A stretch of 64,000 nt of DNA from Pyrus communis (GCF_963583255.1 NC_084817.1:9368121-9432120); one strand, 5' to 3'. Counted from the stretch's first letter, positions 1-11,130 are shown. Notes: generated from the sequence alone by a model not told the origin. Translations and numbers: made by a program.

Positions 1-126
1 GCATACCAGATGCACACTGACGAAGAGCGATGTCTTCTCTTCCCCTCTACCCTTTCTGGCGAAGCTCTGAATTGATATTGTCGTCTTCCACCTGACACTG
101 AAGTCTTCGCCTGGTCATACAAAGAC

Positions 127-1605
127 ATGTCAGGCATCTCTCTCGATATCATCTGTCATCGCTTAAGTATTAATCCCAAGACCAAGCCAGTGAGACAGAA
201 GCGAAGATCTTATGATGTTAAACGATATGAGGCAATGAAGGCAGAAGTTGAAAAACTCAAAAGCATAGGCTTCATACGTGAAGTCAATTATCCAACGTGG
301 GTAGCAAATGTGGCCCTTATTAAAAAAAAATCCAACCAAAGAAAGTCTTTTGCTTCAAAAGATTTTGTGGAGAATGTGTGTCGACTACACCGACTTAAAC
401 AAAGGATGCCCGAATGATAGCTTTCCCCTTCCTCTCATTGATTGACTTATAGACTCTACAATAGGGCGTGAACTCCTGAGCTTCATGGATGTTTACTCAG
501 GGTACAACCAAATCCTCATGAACCCTTCGGACCAAGAACACATGGCTTTCACTACTAACAGAGGATTATATTGCTATAACGTCATGCCATTCGACCTAAA
601 GAATGCAGGGGCGACTTATCAAAGATTAGTCAATTCAATGTTCGCTGAACAGATTGGGAAAAGCATGGGAGTTTATGTTGATGATATGTTAGTCAAAAGC
701 AAACATGTTGACCAACACATCGCCAACTTGTCTGAAACATTCTCCATCCTGAAGAAGTATCCAACGAGGTTGAACCCTAACAATTGCGCTTTCGGTGTGG
801 GCTCTGAAAAATTCTTGGGCTTCATGATTAGCCAACGAGGCATTAAAGCTAACCCCGAGAAGATCAAAGAAATCATGGACATGAAAGAACCAGTAACCTC
901 AAAAGACATCCAGAGCCTTACTGGCAAGATGGCAGCCTTAACGAGGTTCATCTCTAAGGCCACAGACAAATACGCTCCCTTTTTCAAAGCACTTAAGGGA
1001 AGTAAAAAGTACATTACGTGGACTGATAAATGTGCCGAAGCATGTAAGAACCTCAAGAAGAACATAAGTAAAGCCCCTCTGCTTTCCAAACCTGAAGTTG
1101 GCGACACCCTAATTGTCTATCTGTCTGTCTCGGCTTCAGTAGTTAGTTCCGTCCTCATTCGTTGGGATGGTAGTATCGAACGACCTGTCTACTACGCTAG
1201 TAAGGCTCTACAAGATGCGAAGACACGATACTCCAACATTGAAAAATTAACTCTAGCATTAGTCATCTCTGCTCGGAAACTTCGTCCCTACTTCCAAGCA
1301 CACTCCATCATTATGTTTACCAATCACCCATTTCGACAAACACTTCAGAGTCCTGACACTTCGGGGAGAATGATCAAATGGGCGATATCACTGGGAGAGT
1401 TTGACATCTCCTACCACCCAAAGCCAGCTGAAAAGGGCCAAGCAGTTGTAGATTTCATCTCCGAATTCATTTATCTTGTTGACATTTCTCCTACACCTGA
1501 GGCAGTGGCTTTATCACCCCCGAAAACCCAAAAAGTAGAACCAACACTCCTAGTATGGACTTTATATGTTGATGGCTCATCCAACCAACAGGGCTGTGAA
1601 GCATG
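127..1605 (+). pseudogene. Ty3/gypsy reverse transcriptase and first RNase H (broken)
   Basis: The first piece (127-417) has the RT entry region, including the FIREV and TWVANV motifs. The frame is lost between about 330 and 480, where an A-run and several stops fall. It resumes at 485 with MDVYSGYNQI, then the RT active site YVDDM near 671-685, the LGFMIS motif and the Tat-type connection. The RNase H follows from about 1100. Its first catalytic Asp position reads YLSVS, as expected for the degenerate gypsy RNase H of Tat elements, while YYASKAL and YSNIEKL are conserved. The final residues already belong to the second RNase H. The enzyme would make element cDNA in virus-like particles; this copy is inactive. 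Antisense reading frames across it are shadows. Confidence 0.9.
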
Positions 1606-2209
1606 ACTAGTCCTGATTACCTCCGACAAAGTGGCAATGGAGTATGTTCTTCGCTTCAAATTCAAGACGTCAAACAATGAGGTCGAGTATGAGGCCCTTT
1701 TAGCAGGCTTATGTTTGGCCAAACACCTTGGAGTTAAACAAATTAATATCTTCAGTGACTCCCAATTGGTGGTTAACCAGGTCACGAACAACTTTGACGT
1801 TAAGGATAACTTCATGGCAGTGTATCTGGCGCAAACACAGCTTTTGCTCAATCACTTTCACTACCAGATCACCCAAGTCCCTCGAGCGGCAAACAGTCAT
1901 GTAGACGCTTTGGCTCGCCTTGACTCAGCAGTGGAAGACAAGATTGGGAGAAAAATTCATGTCAAATTATTGGCAGCACTAAGTACCATGGTCGCAAAAG
2001 TGTGCAACTTGCAACATGGGGAAAGCTGGATCACCCTGATTTATAAATTCCTTGCTCATGCCACCCTCCCAAATGATAAAGTTCAAGCTAAGCAGATTCG
2101 ATACAAGTCTACCCGCTACCTGATCATTAATGACCAACTCTACAAGCGAGGTTTTAACCTACCATACTTACGGTGCCTTACACCTGCAGAAGCGGAAATT
2201 GTCATTTGA
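1540..2209 (+). pseudogene. Second, archaeal-type RNase H of Tat element (one internal stop)
   Basis: Starting from LYVDGSSN near 1563, this segment has all four catalytic acidic positions of RNase HI: Asp in VDGSS, Glu in EVEYEAL, Asp in FSDSQLV and Asp in NSHVDALA. A TGA at 1603-1605 lies where the family has Gly (the sequence before it reads QQGCEA), so a single substitution broke the frame. It resumes in the same frame and runs to a stop at 2207-2209. Acquisition of this extra RNase H beside a weakened first domain is established for Tat LTR retrotransposons. The domain would remove RNA from RNA-DNA hybrids and shape primers. Confidence 0.85.
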
Positions 2210-3262
2210 GAAATACATGAAGGAGTCTGCAGAGATCATGTTGGATCTCGATCCCTAGCACACAAGGCTTTTCGCCAAAGATATTACTGGCCAACACTCC
2301 ACCAAGATGCCATCAGAATATCCCGCTCATATGATAAGTGTCAACGCTACGCAACTATTCATCACTCCCCTCCCAAGCCTCTTACTCCTATGATCAGCCT
2401 TTGGCCCTTCGTCCAATGGAGACGTGATTTGATCGGCCTAATGTCTGCAGGGAAGGGCAAGGTCCGCTATGCAATCGTTGCAGTTGACTACTTTACAAAA
2501 TGGGCCGAAGTAAAACCCTTGGCAATCATTACTGAGGTAAAAATAGAAGACTTTGTATGGAAGAACATCCTTTGCAGATTTGGCATTCCTAATGCGATAG
2601 TCACAGATAATGGGCGACAGTTCGACAACAAGAAGTTCAGGATGTTCTGTTCTAAGTTCAACATCAACTTATGTTTTGCCTCCCCAGCTCATCCCCAGTC
2701 TAACGGACAAGTTGAGGCCATCAACAAAATAATCAAGCGCACTTTGAAAACCAGCTTGGACAAGGCTAAAGGCTGTTAGGCAAAATTTGTACCCCAAGTT
2801 CTTTGGTTATACCGCACTTCATATCGAACTTTAATAGGAGAAACTCCATTCTCACTTGCCTTTGGTAGAGAGGCCGTTGTCCCAGTTGAGCTTGAGCAAG
2901 CAACGTTCCGAGTCCAGAACTACATGCAAAGTGAAAATGACAAACAACTCACCTTCAACTTCGATCGAGTAGAGGAACACAGAAACCAGGCTCACTTGAG
3001 GAATGTCGCCTACAAGTAGCGCATCTCCAACTACTATGACTCAAGAGTTAAACCTCGCTCTTTCAAAGTGTGGGACTGGGTATTAAAGAAAAGACTACTT
3101 TGCGACAGAGTCCCGAGTGAAGGCACGCTTAGCCCAAATTGGGATGGACCGTTCGAAGTTATTGGCATCAGTCGCCTTGGTTCCTACAAGCTCAGGAGCT
3201 CCGATGGAAAAACCCTTGGCCATCCATGGAACGGTGATCACTTGAAGTACTATTACAATTAA
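2210..3262 (+). pseudogene. Ty3/gypsy integrase (broken by stops)
   Basis: The frame continues after the stop at 2207-2209. The N-terminal zinc motif has its two His (IHEG, RDHV) but the first Cys of the usual C-D-K-C reads Tyr (SYDKC), a lost zinc ligand. The catalytic D-D-E residues are visible: Asp in RRDLIG, Asp in VTDNGRQF and Glu in NGQVEAIN. Stops at 2777-2779 and 3017-3019 interrupt the C-terminal half. The last piece (3068-3262) carries the GPY/F-type module (PNWDGPFEV) and HPWNGDHLKYYYN, the usual end of pol in this group. Integrase would insert element cDNA into the genome. No chromodomain is recognisable, consistent with Tat. Confidence 0.88.
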
Positions 3263-3600
3263 ACTCACACTGTACAAGTATTGAGCTACGGCCATTCGGC
3301 ATCCTATGTAATGAAGGTCATTTGGCATCAATTCAGTAAAGAGGTGATTTAGACAACTTGGTCATAACTCCCTTACATCCCTATCACTGAAACGCTCGGG
3401 TTTGAAGTTTCAACACGAATGCTTACAACATGAAATAAAGTCTAAGTATATGTCAACATGACTTATATCTAAACAAAGGATATATTCAAACATAGCCAAA
3501 CATTTATCAATAATAGTACAAATACTTGGCAATTAATATCAAAGCGCATAGTACGAGGTTGCAAACATACACAAACAAAAAACCCTCAGCCTTATAACAT

Positions 3601-3688
3601 GACACATGTCATACAAACAACAAACTAGTACATCCAGAGTACATGGCACATGCCATACAAACAACAAACTAGTACATTCAAAGTACAT
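3601..3688. repeat. 44-bp tandem duplication, two copies
   Basis: Two adjacent 44-bp units (3601-3644 and 3645-3688) share the core atacaaacaacaaactagta and differ at a few positions. They lie just past the end of antisense ORF 1 (stop at 3705), in the spacer between the convergent pol and antisense ORF. No function is evident. Confidence 0.85.
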
Positions 3689-3704
3689 GCAGAAAAAGAA
3701 GGCA

Positions 3705-6016
3705 CTATGAGTCACCCTCATCTGAGGCCGAACCCCTGACAATATCACTCTGCGTTTCAACCGCATTGCTATTGCCACCATCCTCGGTATCTCCAAAACC
3801 ATCCTCACTCTCCTGAGATTGCTCACCGACACTAACCTCATTATCAGAGTCATCCTCACTACTAGGATCAACTGTGAGGACGAAGACTTCACCTCTTTGT
3901 CGGTACTCATCCATTTCATCACGGCACTTTCGGATAATGCTTCCATTATCGTAACGCTTAAGGACGGCCATCTATTTCCTTTTCTCAAAATTAGCCGCCC
4001 GGATGCAGTGAGGTCTAAAGGCATCGTGAAAGGCCTGGGAACCTAAAAACTCCTACACGGCAGCGTCCCTCTTAGTTGGGATACTCCTCTTTAGCTCAGA
4101 AACTTCAACCAAGGCATTATCCAACTCCCCTTTAACCTTGGAAACTTCGAGGATAGTTGTCTCCAACTGTTTCCCAGTCCCCTCCAATTGTTTCTTGAGC
4201 CTCACGTTCTCACCATTTCACCTCTTCAAACTCTTAAAGTGTTGATCTTTGAGGCGGATGGCCTCAGCCAAAGCTTTGCTCACTTTTTCTGGCGTCATTT
4301 ACAAGCTGATTATTCTCTTTAAACTTTACCTTGTACCGCTCGACCTCTCGTAATTTGTCGTCGTACCCAGTCATGACCTACATGACAAGATGATCGTCAC
4401 TCCCAAGAAAAAGAGGGAAGAAAATAAAGAAATGACAGAATAACACTTACCTAAGAAGATAGCCTCATCATCCGGCCACGATTTGATTCGTTCTCATCTA
4501 GCGGCTCGCTAAGCTCGCCAACAGTGGATCGACGTCCTGCCAGACAATTATTGACACACCTAAAATACTTGGCTACATGGCAACCTTCAGATCTTTCCAA
4601 TGGATGTTGCCAACCTCTCCCTTATACTTCCTCTTACGGCTGGAGCTAGGGTCACTTTCTTGGTCAGTGGACTCCCTAATTAGAAGAAAGATGAGATCGA
4701 TGGTAGGAAAATGAGGCAACATCCGTCTCTCCTCCCCTGCAACTATGGCAGCAGCACACCCGATAACCTCAGCTTCAGCTTTCTTTGAGGCAGTAATCTT
4801 GAAGACCTCCTCTTGCGACTTAGGTCTAGGGGTTGGCCTCACCCGGTGTTTACGAGCTCCGTTGTGTAACAAAATGTCGTCTACGGGAACTAACATGGGT
4901 GTTTTCCCTTTCTTGGTGCTAGTCTCCCCTTTCTTGCTCACTTTCTCCACTGAACAAGAAAAATCAAAGTAAAGAATGCAACTTGGAAGAAGAAAGAGGG
5001 GGTGAAATGAAAGATACAACTTACTTGCTCGTCTTTGGCACTCCGACATTAGGGGTTGAAAATCGTACTTTCGAAACAAAGGTCGTAGCTTGCCCAAATG
5101 TCTATCCTCCTTAGGCACCTTAACACATTCTCTACATCAGCTAGTTCCCGTCTGGACAATTTGATGTTTCCTCGAGTCACTGCATGAAGGAAAATGTTAT
5201 ACGCAAGAAGAAACTACAACAAATAGCAAACAATGTGAACAATGGATACATTACAACTTACAGTCTGGAAATGAGTGAGAACACGTCGCTCAGGTGTGAC
5301 ACCCCTAACATGCTCCCAATCATTATAAAGAAAACACCAACGATTTTTCCAAATGCAGTACGCCTTTTTCTTACCAAAGACAATACGCTCTCTCTCACTT
5401 CGACATGCACACTCGGCATATCCAGGGCATGCTTTCATCGGGCGCATCTTATAGCAATAGCGCCATTGATGGAAGGAAGGCTCACCTAACCCACATTCCA
5501 TCCAAATAATATAAAACCCGATCAAGGTATCCCAAAAACCAAGATTGAGTTGTCTAGGCGCATATCCAATGAAAGATAGCATCCGTTGCAACCAAGGGTG
5601 CAAAAGCAACTTCACCCCTAAGGTCAATAATATTTGGGTATAGAACATAACATGACCCTTAGGCGGTTCAGAGGGCAATTCTTCATGATGTACCAAACGC
5701 ATTCCTACACTGCGGGGGATACTACATGACTGTCTTAAGGCCTCAAGCTGTTTTTCGCTATCTAACAAGATTTTCTCCAAATGGTCCATTGTAACTCAGA
5801 GCGAAATATGGGTATGGCGTCAAAAACAACCTCCTCACCCACTGACATGAAGGAGGAAGAATCAATATTGGCTAAGGTTCAATAATTGCGAAGATCATCC
5901 AATGTTTCTTTTGTACAAAACTCCAACAAAGGCCCTGAACACTCCAACATTGCAAGCTCAAACCTAGAGCTAGAGCTAGGGGAGCCCTCATTATTAGGAC
6001 TTCCAGACTCTGACAT
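3705..6016 (-). pseudogene. Antisense ORF 1 of Tat element, 'putative gypsy type transposon' (Transposase_28-like)
   Basis: Reading leftwards from an ATG at 6016 there is a Ser/Gly/Asn-rich start (MSESGSPNNEG), then a block at 5789-5400 with GHVMFYTQILLTLGV, LLLHPWLQRML and FWDTLIGFYIIW. That pattern matches what I know of the plant domain labelled 'putative gypsy type transposon' (PF04195). A basic/low-complexity stretch (5118-4573), a Leu/Lys/Glu-rich probably coiled-coil part (4560-4040) and an acidic Ser/Asp/Glu tail ending at a TAG (3705-3707) follow. Frameshifts and stops separate the pieces (for example a stop after DDLRNY), so it is broken. Antisense ORFs between pol and the 3' LTR are established for several Tat families; their role is unknown. 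It may contain introns, which I could not resolve. Confidence 0.7.
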
Positions 6017-6400
6017 TTACAACAAACAGAAACAAACTCTATCATCATGTTCTCAACCAAATACATGAACACTCAAACAATTCAACAAGAATGAAAACAT
6101 GCGATCTAATGGAGAAGACTACCAACTTGAAGATGGTGCAAAGCAATGCCGGAATCCCTCTCAACTAGAGAATACTCTGCCTTCAAAGATTACTACAAAA
6201 TGAGCAAATGAAGGCAAGGTAAAAAGTGGAAACTTATCCTTCTTATATAAGTTCAACAGGATCAAAGAAATTCAAAATTCAAATTCAAACCATGAGAAAA
6301 CCCCACATGAAAAGTCTAGGGAGTATCAAACTTTAAATTTTCAGTTCCCTCACTCCAAAAAAAAAAAAAAAAAAAAAAAAAGGAAGGGGAATACATCAAC

Positions 6401-6860
6401 TTCATCAATGGAAGACAACTACAATTCTCAAAAGCTACGCACACTCTTGATCAAGATAGTGTGAAGCAAAATCAATTTATGTTGCCCTACAAAAGCTTCA
6501 TCTACAAAGTTTCAACACTAAAGTTTCACCTACAAAGCTTCAACAACAAAACTTCAACATCAAACAAAGCTTCATCAATGGAGAGCAACTACAATTCTCA
6601 AAAGCTTTACACACTCTTGATCAAGATAATGTGAAGCAAAATCAATTTACGGTGCCCAACAAAAGCTTCACCTACAAAGCTTCAATAACAAAGTTTCAAC
6701 ATTAAACAAAGTTTCATCAATGGCGAGCAACTACAAGTCTCAAAAGCTTCACACTTTTGATCAAGATAGTGTTAAGCAAAATCAATTTATGGTGCCCAAC
6801 AAAAGCTTCATCTACAAAGTTGCAACACAAAATCTTCACCTACAAAACTTCAACATCAAA
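6401..6860. repeat. Imperfect tandem repeat, about three units of 142-170 bp
   Basis: The phrase ttcatcaatgg followed by a 'caactacaa-tctcaaaagct' block recurs at 6401, 6571 and 6713. Each copy continues with a 'gatcaagata-tgt-aagcaaaatcaattta' block and several 'aaagcttca/aaagtttca' hexamer-like words. A-runs flank it (6357-6381 and 6938-6960), followed by a GAAA microsatellite at 6961-6988. Tandem arrays in the 3' non-coding part are common in Tat elements. The 91-codon plus-strand frame here is a product of the repeat, not a gene. Confidence 0.8.
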
Positions 6861-7251
6861 GCTTCACCTATTAAAAAACAAATATTTTTGAAAATTCAAA
6901 AATTCGAGGAAAAAAAAATCGAAAATTGGAAAATTCAAAAAAAAAAAAAAAAAAAAAAAATAGAAAGAAAGAAAGAAAGAAAGAAAGGAGCCTAGGCCTC
7001 CCCTTATTTGGGCCTAACGACTTTCATACCAAATATATATGAAGGAGGAGTTTTGGGCAACCACTTAGAAAGGAAAATGGTGAAGTTTTGTTTGGAAATT
7101 TGGCTACTAGCAAGACACCTCCTTCGACCAGAGACTTGGGGAACTCCTACCATATGCTACTGCACCTTAGTACTCGGAAGGTTCACGCTTACTCAGTGAC
7201 TTGGATTTTTCAAGTCCCCAACCAAGAAGTTTTCCTCACTCGGGAAATTAA

Positions 7252-7543
7252 GGTATCGTTTGGTATGCAGACGGGACGGGACGGGACAGGACGGAACGGA
7301 ACAGAGCGGGAGCAAAGATGCCCTCGGATGGAAACAAGGAGGAAGAAGAAGGAGACGGAGAGGTTATAATTTTGTATTCCACGGATGTGGTACGAGTCGT
7401 TCCAGGGGGTTGAGGCGGAATGAAAATTCACCCAAAACTCGTCCCGTGGAACAGCTCGTTCCACCCGTTTTAGGCGCACCAAACGTGGGACGGAACGTCT
7501 TGTCCCACTCTGTTCCGTCCCGTCCTACGTACCAAACGGTACC
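7252..7543. mobile_element. 292-bp MITE, Tourist/PIF-Harbinger-like, nested in the Tat element
   Basis: The ends are inverted repeats: GGTATCGTTTGGTATG on the left and, in reverse complement, GGTACCGTTTGGTACG on the right. Both are followed by runs of GGGAC/GGAAC words (gacgggacgggacgggac). Three bases, TAA, flank both sides (7249-7251 and 7544-7546), the target duplication expected of PIF/Harbinger. The related segment at 10590-10612 reads through the equivalent site without an insert. No transposase is encoded, so it would have moved in trans. Confidence 0.85.
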
Positions 7544-7754
7544 TAAGGGAACATTATTTCAACCTACAGGATCCACCCACAAAGTTTCAACGTGCAAACT
7601 TCAACAAAAGAAAAAATTCAAAGAACTTAGTGAAGGATACCTCAGTGTATTTAACACAACACATTGAATGAAGTAAAGTTTATTTATTCATATCTTCGAT
7701 AAATTACAAATACGTGCATACACAGGAGTCAGAACAAACAAACAGGAAGGGGCT

Positions 7755-8427
7755 TCACAAAGGTTGCTCAGGAGAAGTCTCAGCACTCGGCAAAGCCTCA
7801 GAAATAGAAGGCATCGAATGATGATCATTTGGAGCCTCAGTACTGGGCAGAACCCTAGAAAGAGGAGGCACCAGAGGTTAATCATTTGGAGCTTCAGTAC
7901 GTGGTACAGCCCCAGAAGACGAAGGAAATAAATGTCTTTCGAACAAACTCACAACCCTCTAATGATCACTTAAAATCTGACCATCGGATTCCTGTAACTG
8001 GTTAAGCTTTCTCTTCATGTTTGTAGCATAGCTATGTGCGAGCATGTGCAATTGTTTATTCTCATGCTTAAGCCCTCTGATCTCTTGTTTAAGATTTATC
8101 ACTGCAGCCGCTAACGATTCAACTTGGCAGGTTCAAGCAAATAGGTGTTGGGCCATATTAGACACAGAACCCGCACACTGAACACTGAAAGCTAGATAAT
8201 CCTTAACAGCCAACTTATCGGACCGTTTGGAAAGTAGTCTGTTGTCTTTGGGAAAGAAGATTCTTGGCCACCACTGTAGCGATCATATCATTCTTCATCA
8301 CAGAGTCCCCAATAATAAGGGGACCAGTAAGAGATAAGAAGGATGAGCGCCATATGTTATCTTGAGGAGACATGGCTACCTCTTCCATAGCATTCAAATC
8401 CAAACGACGGTCGGACGGACAAGACAT
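7755..8427 (-). pseudogene. Antisense ORF 2 of Tat element, coiled-coil protein (broken)
   Basis: From the ATG at 8427 it reads MSCPSDRRLDLNAMEEVAMS, then NIWRSSFLSLTGPLIIGDSV. The frame shifts near 8256, continues with a Lys/Glu/Leu-rich segment (SLAAAVINLKQEIRGLKHEN), and ends with two Pro/Glu/Ala-rich near-repeats (TEAPNDQPLVPPLS and TEAPNDHHSMPSIS) and a stop at 7755-7757. One in-frame TGA lies near 8131. From memory this protein is found very often in apple and pear annotations beside Tat elements; I know no function. The middle is probably coiled coil. It is distinct in sequence from antisense ORF 1, which suggests either two antisense genes in one element or two nested elements. Confidence 0.7.
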
Positions 8428-8559
8428 TCTCAGAAAAGGTGAAGAGAGAATGAGGTACAGTAAGTCTCAGAAGTACGAAAATAAGAGAAAAATTCCTCTA
8501 AACAGTAACTCTCTTAACGTACTTCTTGAACACAATTGGTGCCCCTATAAAAGAAAGGG

Positions 8560-10612
8560 CAACAGGGCCGTTTGTTCAAAAATCGAAGAGGCACCACTCT
8601 TTGAATTTCAAAAAACAGATTTTCCTGAGTAAGATTTATTAGCAATCTTTACACGCGACATCAGTTCCTTGGATACCAAGAATAACTTTGCCAAAAAACT
8701 CTGACAAAGTTAAGACGTGTAAATTTTGAAAGTCCAGTTACCCTACTATTACCCACAAGGGTAAAGGAACAGCACAACTGCTTGATAATTGAAAAATCCT
8801 TGTGTGTATCAACCTCTGTGCTCCGTGGAAAAGCAGACTTGCAAAAATGCCCAACCTTTTTTCACATCCGAGACAACACTCCTAACAAGATTGCTTGCCC
8901 AGAAATCGAAGAAGCACCACTCTCCGAATCTCGAGAACCATATCCCCAACAAGATTGCCTGCTTAGAAATCAAAAAGGCACCGCTCCCCGAACTTCAAGA
9001 GTCGGATTTCCTTGGATAAAATTTGTCCACAATCCTCACATGCAACTTCAGCTTTCTGGATACCACAGACCACTTTTTCAAAGTGCTCTGACAAAGTTAA
9101 AACACGTGAACCTTATAGTTACCACTACATTGCTCTGACCGAGAAGAATAAAGAAATAGCATTACTACTCGTTGTTGGGACAATTTCTATATATGTTGAC
9201 CTCTATCCTCCACAACCAGGTAGACCTGCCAAATAAAAAAAAATGTTCAAACCTTCCTCACATCCGAAATGGCACTCTCAATCTAGCCTCTCGAAATACT
9301 CCGTTTTCTTCCCCCTCGATAATACCTCTGCCAACCAGCCACATCAAAGCAAGAATATCTCATATCATCAAGGTTGAAAGCAAGAGTATCCCATATCATG
9401 CTTTTTTCCTGTCTTTTCTTTTGCCCTTGCTCTTACCTGCAAGACAAGGAGAAAGAAAGCAATCAGTTAGAACCTGAAATCAAACTTCCGATCTAGAACT
9501 GATTGCCCGGAACCTTTGCATGGTTGCTTGCCTAGCATTGCTCTCGAGTACTTATCCTCAACTATTGTCAAGGTCATGAATTCCTTCAGCAAATACCTCA
9601 GAACAGTTGGTACGATATTGACTCTTTACACTGAAGTTGCCAAGCATGGATGAGTCGCTGAGAAGTAGTGTTGTGAATGACCATTTAAATGCAAAGGTTG
9701 CACACCATTTCTGCTATACAAAAGATTGAAGCAGAAGGTTCAACGACGAGCTAGAACAGATCACTACAGCACGACGCCCTTCCTGTGGAACCGCACAATC
9801 CAGACGGAGGAGTCTAACTCAAATCCAAGCTCGCCATCATTGCTCTAATTGAAGAAATCGAGAAGCCTTAATAGCCTTTTGCTAGCACCATCGTTGAAGA
9901 ACAAAGCCTCGCCATACCACATCCACTACTTTGTCAAACAGCAAAAGTATCCCATATCATCAGGATCGAACATACTCCAGATTTCACGGACTTGTTTTGA
10001 TCCTCAAATTCTGGAGTCGGCTCGCTCCTTTGGAGGAAACTAGAAAACCCTCCAACCCAGTTCAGGAATACACATGTGGAAAGTTAAGTACAACAAAGCA
10101 CGTGCCGATTCGTCCGTCTTCTCCAAAATCAAGAGTACCTCATATCATCTCTTCTCCCTGTTTCTTCATTTTATCTTTGTTGCTGAATGAGAGACAAAGA
10201 GAATGAGCACAATCAACCGGAACCCAAGATCAACCTACCGATCTGAGACTGATTGTTTGGAACTTTGATTGCTTCCCTTGTCTGTCACCTCCTTCGGCAT
10301 ATCTCCTCGCTCAGAGACTTGGGGGACTCCTACTATATGGTTTGTATCGCACTTGACCAAACTCAAAACTACAAATAAGCTTCAAATGAAAATGATACAT
10401 TACCTTGTGCGTCAACACCAACTAAAGATATCACTCCTAGATGAAGAAAAAGTACTTCCAAGAGAAGATGTCACATCTACTTACAGGACAGAAAATGCAA
10501 GTGAAGGCGACACCACACTTCGGTACTTGGAAATTTCGTGATTACTCAATGGCTTAGATCTTGCAAGTCCCCAACCGAGGAGCTTCCCTCACTCGGGAAC
10601 TTAGGGGAGCAC
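8560..10612. repeat. Repeat-rich 3' non-coding region of the Tat element
   Basis: No intact gene. About 200-bp imperfect copies lie at 8560-8758 and 8945-9140 (sharing 'aaggcaccgctcc/gaggcaccactct', 'ctctgacaaagttaa' and 'tggataccaa/cac'), with a shortened copy at 8877-8945. A second pair, about 180 bp long and 750 bp apart, lies at 9340-9520 and 10110-10270 (sharing 'catatcat', 'accgatctgagactgattg/tccgatctagaactgattg'). The 10311-10612 part resembles 7114-7251, including the words aagtccccaacc and tccctcactcggga. Short ORFs on either strand are not conserved between copies, so I do not call them genes. Confidence 0.65.
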
Positions 10613-11130
10613 TGTTTGTATCATACTTGACCAATCCCGAAACTACTGAGCACCGGTCAACAGTATACCGTCAAGGACCCACAAGACTATTCCTCCAACC
10701 ATGAGGCCAATCACAACGCGACACGTGTTGGTATCAAAGGCCAATCACAGCGCAACACGTGTCGATATTAGAGGTTATTCACAACACAACACGTGTCAAC
10801 GTCAAAACAAAGCTAGAAACTCTCTTCTATAAAAAATGATCATTCTCCCACAATAATCCCTAATGTCATTGGTACTAAACTATTCACTAGAACTCACTAG
10901 AAGAGAGCTTGAACCTATGTATTTGTGTAAACCCTTCACAACTAATGAGAACTCCTCTACTTCGTCGACGTAGCCAATCTGGCTGAACCACGTACATCTT
11001 GTGTTGTTTGCTTCCCTGTCTTTATTCATTTACATATTTATCCACACTAATAACCAGAGCAATCTAGCGAATGTCACAAACTTGACACTTTCTGTTGTAC
11101 CAAAATCCCCGCCGATTTTGTGCATCAACA
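10613..11130 (+). repeat. 3' LTR of the Tat element (518 bp)
   Basis: It starts TGTTTGTATCATACTTGACC right after a purine-rich stretch (ttaggggagcac, a plausible polypurine tract). It ends GATTTTGTGCATCAACA, giving the standard TG...CA ends. Inside are three 34-bp repeats with ACACGTGT cores, a TATA box at 10827-10836 and an R/U5-like part with CT-rich sequence. The matching 5' LTR is outside the window, so the borders rest on end motifs only. The base after the LTR starts AT-rich host-like DNA. Confidence 0.75.
10706..10836 (+). promoter_or_regulatory. LTR promoter: three 34-bp G-box repeats plus TATA box
   Basis: Units start at 10706, 10740 and 10774, exactly 34 bp apart, and each carries ACACGTGT preceded by a 'caatcacaacgc'-like or 'attcacaacaca'-like segment. 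CACGTG is the plant G-box bound by bZIP and bHLH factors, and ACACGTGT is also close to the abscisic-acid response element. CTATAAAAAA lies 20-30 bp after the last repeat at 10827-10836. The layout is that of an enhancer in U3. That it responds to light, stress or ABA is inference. Confidence 0.7.

Larger units (their letters stand above)
1..11130 (+). mobile_element. Ty3/gypsy LTR retrotransposon, Tat lineage, 3' part, decayed
   Basis: The element enters from the left edge, so its 5' LTR and gag are outside the window. In order it shows RT, a first RNase H, a second archaeal-type RNase H, integrase, a 7.3-kb non-pol 3' region with two antisense ORFs, and a terminal LTR ending at 11130. The pair of RNase H domains and the long 3' region with antisense ORFs are known traits of the Tat group (Ogre, Retand, Grande). 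Pol is interrupted by frameshifts near 330-480 and stops at 1603, 2207, 2777 and 3017, so this copy cannot act on its own. Segments at 7114-7251 and 10311-10612 resemble each other, so the 3' region may be duplicated or nested. Seen: domain order and lesions. Inferred: that everything to 11130 belongs to one insertion. Confidence 0.85.

Noticed and set aside
673..1107. 144-codon minus frame opposite RT
   Set aside because: Shadow of the RT/RNase H coding strand.
3539..4024. 161-codon minus frame as a separate gene
   Set aside because: It overlaps the acidic tail of antisense ORF 1 in another frame and runs into the 44-bp tandem repeat.
10706..10807. CRISPR-like array of 34-bp units
   Set aside because: The units are directly adjacent with no spacers and lie in the U3 of a plant LTR; they are promoter repeats.
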